Program-made: the position numbers and the translations under genes
Shown: positions 50,854-57,624 of the stretch, one piece after another
Layout of the letters: each line of letters starts with the position of its first letter
How positions within the stretch are numbered: position 1 is the first letter of the stretch
From: Defluviicoccus sp.
GTDB taxonomy: Bacteria > Pseudomonadota > Alphaproteobacteria > MPNO01
Reading direction: 5' to 3'
DNA length: 57,624 nucleotides
NCBI GenBank assembly: GCA_028820505.1
Contig: JAPPIT010000006.1
Location: forward strand, 1 to 57,624
Notes under the pieces: generated by a model
What the model was told of the DNA's origin: nothing
Databases searched by the model: none
The model's input: only the letters and a program-made list of their open reading frames with translations

Positions 50854-51013
50854 GTGTCCCGATCGAGAAGTTCGAGTGCATTGGCGGGTTGCCCCCATCA
50901 CGTCATGCCCGGACTTGTTCCGGGCATCCACGTCCCTCCGCCGCCTCGCCCGCGCCCGGCCGGCACCGCGATGCCGCAAGACGTGGATGCCCGGAACAAG
51001 TCCGGGCATGACG
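50854..51013 (-). repeat. Composite palindromic repeat R3 (inverted copy of R2)
   Basis: It begins GTGTCCCGATCGAGAAGTTC and carries palindromic units at 50901-50932 and 50982-51013. It is the inverted counterpart of 48013-48170. Just after it, 51029-51045 matches the end of the long inverted repeat at 101-204. The remainder of the 526-base gap 50573-51098 includes the UbiD gene upstream region; no gene or clear promoter was seen there. Confidence 0.8.
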
Positions 51014-51098
51014 AAGTGGGGGAGGGCCGGGGTGACAGCGGGGCGCAGGGCAGGCTGCGCGCTTCGCCGGAACCGTCTGCCGCTCGTGAGAAACCCGC

Positions 51099-52691
51099 CT
51101 AGCCGGCGCGGTCCCGCTCCCAGATCGCGCGGAGATCGGGCCGGCGCACCTTGCCGCGGTCGTTCTTGGGCAGGGCGTCGATGAAGTGGACCTCCTTGGG
51201 CACCCGGTACTCGGGCAGGCCGGCCCTGCAGTGCTCGACGACCTCGTCCGCCGTCAGGTGCTCGCCGGAACGTCCGACCACGTAGCAGACGACCTCCTCG
51301 CCGTAGATCGGGTCGGGCACGCCGACGGCGGCGGCCTCATGCACCTTGGGATAGCGCAGCAGCACGTTGTCGATCTCGGCGGGCGCGATGTTGACGCCGC
51401 CCCGGATGATCAGGTCCTTGAGGCGTCCGGTCACGGTGACGAACCCGTCCTCGTCCATCACCGCGAGATCGCCGAGATGGATGCGCCGGCCCCTGAGGTC
51501 CTCGCGCTCTCCGTCGACCGACATCGAGGCGACCACGCATTGCGGCCCGCCGAGCGTGACCTCGCCCTCGACCCCGGGCGGACAGCGATTGCCGTCCTCG
51601 TCGACGAGGAGGAATTCCTGGTGCTTGGCGGGCGGTCCGACGGTTCCCTTGCGGTTGTAATAGTGCCGGTTCCCGCACACCCAGCCGCCTTCCGAGCAGC
51701 CGTAGAACTGAAGCAGTCTGATGCCGTAGCGGTCCTCGAACTGCTGCCAGCGCTCAGGCGCGAGCGGCGCCGTGCTCGAGCTCATGAAGCGGAGCGAGGC
51801 GATTTCCTCGCGGTCGATCTCCACCGGATCGTCGAGCAGCATGTTGATCACCGTCGGGATGCCGATCGAGAAGGTGATCCCGTTGTCCCTGATCCAGTCG
51901 AAGAACCGGCCGTGCGAGAAGCGCCGCGCGAAGTGCAGCGTGCAGCCGGTCTGCATCCACGGCAGCAGGCTCGCGCCCTGGGCGGAGTTCCAGCCGAAGG
52001 ACCGGTATTCGAGCGTCCGGTCGTCCCCGGTCAGGCCGATCAGGTCGATGGTCGACAGCCCGAACAGCCAGTGCCCCATCATGTCGCAGACGAAGAGCTT
52101 GGGCGTGTCGGTGGTGCCGGAGGTGCAATAGATGCTGCCGATGTCGTCGGCCGCGTTGTCGAAATCGAGCTCGGGCGCGGCCGGCACCGACGCGAGCCGC
52201 GCGAAGAACTCGTCCGCGTCCGGGTCGCCCGGCGCTTCCTTCTCCCAGCGCGCGAAGCGGACGATCTCGCCGCCGACGCCGTCCGTCATCCGCGGCCCGT
52301 CCATCGCCTCGTGCCAGAGCGTCAGCCGGGGCTCGATCCCGCGCAGGATCGGGGCGATGTAGGCGACGTTCATCTCGACGTTGATCGGGCAGATGATCGC
52401 GCCGGCCCGCCAGATTCCCATCCAGAGGATCAGCTTCTCCAGGCGCTCGTCCGACAGGACCGCGACATGGTCGCCCCGCCCGATCCCCCGCCGGTGGAGG
52501 AAGTTGGCGATGCGGTTCGCCTCGGTATGCAGCTCGCCCCAGGTGATCGCGCTTTCCTGGTCGAGATCGACCAGCGCGACCCGGTCGGGGTCGCGCGCTC
52601 TGTAGGCGTCGAGCAGCGCCCTCACCGAGGTGAAGGGAATCGCCAGATCGTGCTCCGCGCCCGGTTCCGTCCCGCCCGCGCGCTGCGTCAT
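51099..52691 (-). CDS. Class I adenylate-forming enzyme (acyl-CoA synthetase-like)
   Basis: A 530-residue AMP-binding enzyme. The P-loop-like motif is IYCTSGTTDTPK (usual SGTTGxPK with Asp for Gly), then FYGCSEGGW, the GDLAVMDEDGFVTVTGRLKD hinge and the C-terminal lysine in PKNDRGKVRRPDL. It would activate an organic acid as acyl-AMP and then acyl-CoA. It differs clearly from the benzoate-CoA-ligase-type gene at 46391. Divergent from the oxidoreductase at 52827. Confidence 0.9.
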   Translation of the reverse strand: MTQRAGGTEPGAEHDLAIPFTSVRALLDAYRARDPDRVALVDLDQESAITWGELHTEANRIANFLHRRGIGRGDHVAVLSDERLEKLILWMGIWRAGAIICPINVEMNVAYIAPILRGIEPRLTLWHEAMDGPRMTDGVGGEIVRFARWEKEAPGDPDADEFFARLASVPAAPELDFDNAADDIGSIYCTSGTTDTPKLFVCDMMGHWLFGLSTIDLIGLTGDDRTLEYRSFGWNSAQGASLLPWMQTGCTLHFARRFSHGRFFDWIRDNGITFSIGIPTVINMLLDDPVEIDREEIASLRFMSSSTAPLAPERWQQFEDRYGIRLLQFYGCSEGGWVCGNRHYYNRKGTVGPPAKHQEFLLVDEDGNRCPPGVEGEVTLGGPQCVVASMSVDGEREDLRGRRIHLGDLAVMDEDGFVTVTGRLKDLIIRGGVNIAPAEIDNVLLRYPKVHEAAAVGVPDPIYGEEVVCYVVGRSGEHLTADEVVEHCRAGLPEYRVPKEVHFIDALPKNDRGKVRRPDLRAIWERDRAG

Positions 52692-52826
52692 GCCGGATAC
52701 CTCGTCTTGCGAATTTCGGCGCGATAGTCGTCAGGCGTCCGGCAAGGGTCAAGCCGGGGGTCCAGGGTTCCGCCGGGCAGGGCCGGGTGTTAGGTTCCCC
52801 GCCGGTTCATGCAGGGGGAGAGAGTC

Positions 52827-53825
52827 ATGCGCGGTGTGGTGGTGCGCGATTTCGGGCCGCTCGATACGCACAGGCTGGAAGAGGTGGCGGACCCGGCACC
52901 GGGCCCGGACGAGGTGCTGATCGACATCCACGCCATCGGTCTCAACTACCCCGACACGCTGATGATGCAGGGCCGCTACCAGGTCAAGCCGGAGACGCCG
53001 TTCGTGCCGGGCCGCGACGCGGCAGGCACGGTCGCGGCGGTGGGCGCCGATGTGAGCCACGTCGGGCCGGGCGACCGGGTGGCGTCGGTCTACACCTTCG
53101 GCGCCTACGCCGAGCGGCGCGTGGTGCCGAAGGAACGGTGCTGGGCGCTGCCGGACAAGGTCGATTTCGTGACCGGCGCCGGGATGATGACGACCTATCT
53201 CACCTCCTATGTCGCGCTGGTCGTGCGGGCGCAGCTTGCCGCGGGGGACACGGTCCTGGTCCTCGGCGCATCCGGCGGCGTGGGGCTCGCGGCGATCGAG
53301 ATCGCCAAGGCCAGGGGGGCCACGGCCATCGCCGGCTCGACCTCGATGTCGCCGGAGCGGGTCGCGCTGATCGAGGCGCACGGCGCCGACTGCGTGATCG
53401 ACCTCTCGGGCGACAATGTGCGCGACGCGCTCCGCGAGCAGGTTTACGCGGTCACCGACGGGCGCGGGGCCGACATCGTGCTCGACCCGATCGGCGGCGA
53501 CTTCTTCGACGCCGCGATCCGCGCGCTCGCGTTCTCCGGCCGCATCCTCGCCGTCGGGTTCGCCGCCGGGCGCATCCCGGAGGCGAAGGCGGGCTATTTC
53601 AACGTGCGCAACCTCACCATGATGGGGGTCGCGCTCGACCTCCATTTCCGCCACCGGCCGGATCTGATGGCCGATGCCGTCGCGGAAATCATGGCGATGT
53701 GCGAGCGTGGCGAGATCAACCCCCAGGTCACCGGCGTGCGCGCGCTGGAGGATTTCCAGTCGGTGATCCCGATGTTCCAGGAGCACGGGGTGAGGGGGAA
53801 GATGGTGCTGACGACGGGGCGCTGA
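52827..53825 (+). CDS. NADPH:quinone oxidoreductase-like MDR family protein
   Basis: A 332-residue medium-chain dehydrogenase without zinc ligands. It has IGLNYPDTLMMQGRYQVKPE, VPGRDAAGTVAAVG and the nucleotide motif LVLGASGGVGLAAIEIAKA. The group includes quinone reductases and enoyl-type reductases. ATG 52827 follows GGGGGAGAGAG, so it is preferred over one six codons upstream. An NTF2-like gene follows 16 bases downstream. Confidence 0.92.
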   Translation: MRGVVVRDFGPLDTHRLEEVADPAPGPDEVLIDIHAIGLNYPDTLMMQGRYQVKPETPFVPGRDAAGTVAAVGADVSHVGPGDRVASVYTFGAYAERRVVPKERCWALPDKVDFVTGAGMMTTYLTSYVALVVRAQLAAGDTVLVLGASGGVGLAAIEIAKARGATAIAGSTSMSPERVALIEAHGADCVIDLSGDNVRDALREQVYAVTDGRGADIVLDPIGGDFFDAAIRALAFSGRILAVGFAAGRIPEAKAGYFNVRNLTMMGVALDLHFRHRPDLMADAVAEIMAMCERGEINPQVTGVRALEDFQSVIPMFQEHGVRGKMVLTTGR

Positions 53826-53841
53826 CCCGCGGGAGGACGAG

Positions 53842-54270
53842 ATGGCGGTGGACAGGGAACGGCTTGAGACCTGGGTCGAGGATTTCACCGAGGCCTTCAA
53901 CCGCGAGAACATCGACGAGGTGATGGCCTATTTCGCGGACGACGCGATCTATGACGAGTTCCACGGCGGGCGCCATGTCGGCAAGGCAGCGATCCGCGCC
54001 GCCTTCGAACCGCAGTTCGAGGGCAAGTACGGCAGGATGCGCTTCCACACCGAGGACATGTTCCTCGACGTCGAGGCCGGCAAGGCGATGATCAGCTGGC
54101 TGTTGACGCTCGAGAGCGGCGACCGCGCCGGCGGCTGGCGCGGTCTCGACCTCCTCCACTTCCGCGACGGCAAGCTGGTCGAGAAACACACCTACGCCAA
54201 GACCGAACGCCCCCGGATCGACAAGAAGGAAGACTCCGAAGCGGTCCGCCGCGCGATCGAGGGAAGTTAG
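53842..54270 (+). CDS. NTF2-like / SnoaL-like family protein
   Basis: A 142-residue small cone-shaped fold protein related to ketosteroid isomerase and SnoaL cyclases. EDFTEAFNRENIDEVMAYFA and DAIYDEFHGGRHVGKAAIRA are typical, followed by GLDLLHFRDGKLVEKHTYAK. Activity cannot be told from sequence; a hydratase, isomerase or binding role is possible. It is cotranscribed with the oxidoreductase. Its stop overlaps the livF stop on the opposite strand by four bases. Confidence 0.85.
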   Translation: MAVDRERLETWVEDFTEAFNRENIDEVMAYFADDAIYDEFHGGRHVGKAAIRAAFEPQFEGKYGRMRFHTEDMFLDVEAGKAMISWLLTLESGDRAGGWRGLDLLHFRDGKLVEKHTYAKTERPRIDKKEDSEAVRRAIEGS

Positions 54271-55004
54271 AGGTCGGTGCCCAGATAGTACTGCTTGACG
54301 AGCTCGTTCTCGCGCAGCGCGTCGGCGCTTTCGCCGGCGAGCGCCATCTCTCCGTGGACGATGACGTAGCCGCGATCGGCGATCTTGATGGCCTGGTTGA
54401 AGTTCTGCTCGGCCATCAGGACGGTCAGCCCGTGCTCGTCCTTGAGCTCCTTGATCTTGGCGATCGTCCGGCTGACCAGGATCGGCGCGAGGCCGACCGA
54501 CGGCTCGTCGATCAGCAGCAGCCTCGGGGACGACATCAGGGCGCGCGCGATGGCGAGCATCTGCTGCTCGCCGCCGCTCATCGAGCCCGCGAGCTGGCGG
54601 CGGCGCTCGGCCAGCACCGGGAAGGCCTCGAAGCTGAAGGCGAGGTTGTCCGACAGCTTTGCCCGCGCCGCGTTGCGGAAGGCGCCGAGATGCAGGTTTT
54701 CCTCGACCGTGAGCCGCGGGAACAGGCGGCGCCCTTCCGGCACCATGCCGATCCCGCGCTCCACCACCTCGCGCGGACCGAGCCCGATGAGGTCGATTTT
54801 CTCGCCGTCGATCTCGACGTCGATCCGCCCGCTCTCCGGCCGGACGATGCCCATGATGCATTTGAGCAGGGTCGACTTGCCGTTGCCGTTGGTGCCCAGG
54901 AGCGCCACCGTCTCGCTGTCGCGCACGTTGAGCGAGACCCCGTGCAGCACGCGCACCGTGCCGTAGCCGGCCTCCAGCTCCTCGACGTTCAGTTCAATCG
55001 CCAA
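54267..55004 (-). CDS. livF: Branched-chain amino-acid-type ABC transporter ATP-binding protein LivF
   Basis: A 245-residue ABC ATPase. Walker A GTNGNGKST is at residues 37-45, signature MSGGEQQM near 142-149 and Walker B LLLIDEPSVGLAP after it. LivF-type proteins pair with LivG to energise LivHM. The start lies within the livG end (11-base overlap). Substrates of such HAAT transporters include amino acids, amides, urea and aromatic acids, so the name refers to family only. Confidence 0.92.
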   Translation of the reverse strand: MAIELNVEELEAGYGTVRVLHGVSLNVRDSETVALLGTNGNGKSTLLKCIMGIVRPESGRIDVEIDGEKIDLIGLGPREVVERGIGMVPEGRRLFPRLTVEENLHLGAFRNAARAKLSDNLAFSFEAFPVLAERRRQLAGSMSGGEQQMLAIARALMSSPRLLLIDEPSVGLAPILVSRTIAKIKELKDEHGLTVLMAEQNFNQAIKIADRGYVIVHGEMALAGESADALRENELVKQYYLGTDL

Positions 55005-55716
55005 GATACGCCCTTTCCACGGCGGGATCGGCGACCACAGTGTCGGGATCGCCGTCGGCGATCTTCTTGCCGGCGTCCAGCACGACGATGCGCTCGGAGA
55101 ACCGCATCACCGCGCGCATGATGTGCTCGATCATGATGATGGTCACCCCGTCCTCGTTGAGACGGAAGAGGATCTCGAGAAGCTCGTCGACCTCGCCCGA
55201 GGAGAGGCCCGCCATCGCCTCGTCGGAGATCAGCAGCTGCGGCCGGGCGGCAAGCGCGCGGGCGAGTTCGAGCTTGCGCATCTCGATCTGGGTGAGCCCG
55301 GCGGAGATCGCGTCGGCGCGCGGGCCCAGCCCCATCGACTGGAGGACCGCTTCGGCCCGGTCGTCCCGCTCCGCCCCGGCGGCCCCGGTCGCGTATTCGA
55401 TGGTGATGGCGAGGTTCTCGCGCACGGTCTGGCTTTTGAACGGGCGCGGGATCTGGAAGCTGCGGACGATGCCGAGCCTGGTGCGCCGGTGCGGTTTGCT
55501 CCTGCCGAGGTCGCGGCCGCGGAAGCGGACCGTCCCGGTATAGTTGCCGAGCGCCCCGGAGATGCAGTTGATCATCGTCGTCTTGCCGGAACCGTTGGGC
55601 CCGATCAGCCCGAGCCGCTCGCCCTCACGGACCTCGGCATCGACCGAATCGAGGGCGACGAAGCCGCCAAAGCGCATCGTCAGGTCCCGCACCTCGAGGA
55701 TGGTCTCTCCCGTCAT
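54994..55716 (-). CDS. livG: Branched-chain amino-acid-type ABC transporter ATP-binding protein LivG
   Basis: A 240-residue ABC ATPase with Walker A GPNGSGKTT at residues 39-47 and the LivG-type C-terminus ITIIMIEHIMRAVM-like segment. The signature is the divergent AGLTQIEMRKLELARAL in place of LPYGQQRxLEIARAL, which is unusual but in the right place. ATG 55716 overlaps the livM stop by four bases; upstream open frame is shadow. Confidence 0.92.
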   Translation of the reverse strand: MTGETILEVRDLTMRFGGFVALDSVDAEVREGERLGLIGPNGSGKTTMINCISGALGNYTGTVRFRGRDLGRSKPHRRTRLGIVRSFQIPRPFKSQTVRENLAITIEYATGAAGAERDDRAEAVLQSMGLGPRADAISAGLTQIEMRKLELARALAARPQLLISDEAMAGLSSGEVDELLEILFRLNEDGVTIIMIEHIMRAVMRFSERIVVLDAGKKIADGDPDTVVADPAVERAYLGD

Positions 55717-56663
55717 CGGTCGCGTCCGAAATACTTGCGCACCAGACCGATGATCCCCTCCGGCGCCAGCGTCACGAACAGCACCAGCACGAGCCCCACG
55801 ATCAGCAGGTTGAGCTCGGACGAGATGGTGACGTTGGCGATCTGCTGCGCCGTGCCGAGCAGGACCGCGCCGATCACCGGCCCGGCCCACATCGTCGTCC
55901 CGCCGATCATCGGCATGGCGATGGCATTGACCGCGTAGGCGAGGTTGAAGGCCGATACCGGCTCGACATAGCCGACATAGAGCGGGAACGGCGCGCCGGC
56001 GACGCCCATCAGGAAGCCCGACAGCGTGGTCGCGACGAGCTTGAGCCTGAGCGTCGGGATGCCGGTGCATTCGGCGGCGAGCTCGTCGTCGCGGATGGCG
56101 TGCAGCCCGCGTCCGAACTTGGCGCGCTCGATCCAGCGCGCCGCCGCCACCGCCGCCACCGCGAGGACCAGCATCACGAAGGTCAGGAATTTCACGTAGT
56201 CGCCGAACGGTTCCATCGTGCGCGGGCGGATGACATAGGCGCCCGTCGCGCCGCCGACATAGTCCCAGTTGACCATCAGGGTTTCGAGCACCACGGCGAG
56301 CGCCAGCGTGCCGATGGCGAAATAGACCCCGCGCAGCCTGAGCGTGAGGTAGCCCATGCCGAGCCCCATCAGTCCGCAGACGATGCCGGAGATTGGGATC
56401 ATCACCAGCAACGGCGCCTTGATCAGGTTGTACAGCACGATCGCGGTATAGGCGCCGATGGCGAAGAACCCGGCGCTGCCGAAGTTCACGTAGCCCATAT
56501 AGCCGCCCATGATGTTCCAGGCGGTCGCCAGCACCACGTATTGCAGCACCACGTAGGCGGCGAAGAACCAGAAGCTGTTGGCGATGATGTCGGTCGTCGA
56601 GAGCAGGAGGCCAGCCGCAATCACCAGGCCCGCGCCGATCCAGAAACGCCTCATTCCCGCCAT
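55713..56663 (-). CDS. livM: Branched-chain amino-acid-type ABC transporter permease LivM
   Basis: A 316-residue membrane protein with about nine helices. The family segments GYMGYVNFGSAGFFAIGAYT, LRGVYFAIGTLALAVVLETL and RAKFGRGLHAIRDDELAAEC (the EAA-like cytoplasmic loop) are present. It ends LAPEGIIGLVRKYFGRDR. It follows livH by three bases. Confidence 0.93.
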   Translation of the reverse strand: MAGMRRFWIGAGLVIAAGLLLSTTDIIANSFWFFAAYVVLQYVVLATAWNIMGGYMGYVNFGSAGFFAIGAYTAIVLYNLIKAPLLVMIPISGIVCGLMGLGMGYLTLRLRGVYFAIGTLALAVVLETLMVNWDYVGGATGAYVIRPRTMEPFGDYVKFLTFVMLVLAVAAVAAARWIERAKFGRGLHAIRDDELAAECTGIPTLRLKLVATTLSGFLMGVAGAPFPLYVGYVEPVSAFNLAYAVNAIAMPMIGGTTMWAGPVIGAVLLGTAQQIANVTISSELNLLIVGLVLVLFVTLAPEGIIGLVRKYFGRDR

Positions 56664-56666
56664 CGC

Positions 56667-57539
56667 TCAGCGTCCGAACAGGCCCTGCGGGCGTATCGCA
56701 AGCGCCAGCAGAAGGACACCGAAAGCGACCGCCGGCGCCCAGGACGGTCCGTAGAAGGTCGACACCAGGCTCTCGGCGATACCGAGGATCAGCGCCGCCA
56801 CCAGCGTGCCGGTGATCGAGCCCAGCCCGCCGAGCACCACGATCGCGAAGATCTGGCCGATATAGAGCCGCCCGACCGAGGGCTCGATCGGGATGATGAT
56901 GATCAGCAGCGCGCCGGCGATCGCCGCGGTGGCGATGCCGAGGCCGAAGCCCACCTGCTTGACCCGCACCGGGTCGGCCGCCATCAGCTCAAGCGCCAGC
57001 CGGTCCTGCGAGACCGCGAGGATGGCGCGCCCGGTGAAGCTGCGCGCGAGATAGGTGTAGACGGCGATGAACATGACGATCGAGACCATGCAGGGCACGA
57101 ACATCCGCGTCGGGATGCCGATCGCCCCGATCTCCCAGTTCTGGCCGATATAGGGCGCCTGGACCGAGCGGAAATCGACGCCGTAGACCATGATCAGAGC
57201 GACCTCGACGATGAACATCACGCCGAAGAAAAAGGCGAGCCCGCGCAGCGCCTCGTCGTCTCGTCGTTCGAAGGCTTCGTAGTAGAAGCGGTAGGTGCCG
57301 ACCCCGACCGCGTAGAAGATCGGCGCCGCGACCACTCCGGTGAGAATCGGATCGAGCCCCCACCACTCATTGCCCATATAGGCGATATAGGCGCCGAGGA
57401 TGACGAAGGCGGGATGGGAGATGTTGACGATGTCGAGCTGGCCGAAGGTGATCGACAGCCCGAGACTCACCGCCGCGTAGAACCCCCCGAGGAGCACGCC
57501 CGCGACGAGCGCGTTCCACAACAGATCGAACGTGAACAC
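56667..57539 (-). CDS. livH: Branched-chain amino-acid-type ABC transporter permease LivH
   Basis: A 290-residue permease with about eight helices. ALVAGVLLGGFYAAVSLGLS and FGQLDIVNISHPAFVILGAY near the N-terminus and VVLGGLGSITGTLVAALILG near the C-terminus are typical. It would be the first permease gene of the operon; the periplasmic binding protein that normally precedes it would lie beyond the contig end. Confidence 0.93.
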   Translation of the reverse strand: MFTFDLLWNALVAGVLLGGFYAAVSLGLSITFGQLDIVNISHPAFVILGAYIAYMGNEWWGLDPILTGVVAAPIFYAVGVGTYRFYYEAFERRDDEALRGLAFFFGVMFIVEVALIMVYGVDFRSVQAPYIGQNWEIGAIGIPTRMFVPCMVSIVMFIAVYTYLARSFTGRAILAVSQDRLALELMAADPVRVKQVGFGLGIATAAIAGALLIIIIPIEPSVGRLYIGQIFAIVVLGGLGSITGTLVAALILGIAESLVSTFYGPSWAPAVAFGVLLLALAIRPQGLFGR

Positions 57540-57575
57540 GTGAGGTCCGGCCCCCCGCCGCAGAAACGGGCGTCG

Positions 57576-57624
<49 letters not shown>

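Noticed and set aside
50638..51009. 123-codon minus-strand ORF upstream of the UbiD gene
   Set aside because: Half of it is repeat R3 and the rest lacks family features or a ribosome site.

Overview
The window is a high-GC stretch of about 57.6 kb, apparently one contig. Its left end lies inside a dispersed repeat and its right end is a 48-base run of G that looks like a sequencing or assembly artefact. A complete System I cytochrome c maturation operon in alphaproteobacterial order, many start/stop overlaps of four bases, and palindromic repeats of a kind common in Rhodospirillales-like genomes suggest a free-living, aerobic alphaproteobacterium with wide catabolic capacity. No rRNA or tRNA gene was seen.

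Layout. Positions 1-447 hold repeats and a candidate promoter. Positions 448-11127 are a plus-strand catabolic operon: Rieske oxygenase, isochorismatase-like hydrolase, two-subunit hydantoinase/oxoprolinase (HyuA, HyuB), three-subunit molybdenum hydroxylase and a creatininase-family amidohydrolase. Positions 11128-11449 are repeats. Positions 11450-18392 are ccmABCDEFGHI. Positions 18424-21587 (minus) carry a zinc alcohol dehydrogenase with an attenuator-like leader, a LysR regulator and thioredoxin reductase; an Lrp/AsnC regulator is divergent from trxB.

Positions 22260-26567 (minus) form an operon of two near-duplicate Rieske dioxygenase alpha subunits, one beta subunit and a two-domain AhpD-like protein. 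The reading frame of the last is interrupted by one in-frame TGA exactly where the second cysteine of its second CxxC should be. The frame continues for about 120 codons of AhpD-like sequence, and a SECIS-like stem-loop lies at the right distance. I read this as a probable selenocysteine protein, the most interesting object in the window.

Positions 26720-36162 (plus) carry a fused 5-oxoprolinase-type HyuA-HyuB, three tandem TAXI-type binding proteins and one fused TRAP permease, suggesting uptake and ATP-driven opening of a cyclic amide. Positions 36151-46127 (minus) form a compact operon: a molybdenum hydroxylase whose large subunit carries a C-terminal CoxG domain, its FAD and FeS subunits, a PLP enzyme, a two-subunit CoA-transferase, a luciferase-like monooxygenase and an amidase. 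This reads as a pathway for ring hydroxylation, ring opening, deamidation and CoA activation of an N-heterocycle. A CoA ligase is divergent. Positions 48013-51013 contain a hicAB toxin-antitoxin pair and a UbiD-family decarboxylase between inverted copies of a 160-base repeat. A second adenylate-forming enzyme, a quinone-oxidoreductase-like protein, an NTF2-like protein and a LivFGMH branched-chain amino-acid-type ABC transporter without its binding protein complete the contig.

All functions are read from motifs and context; substrates of the catabolic clusters are inference.
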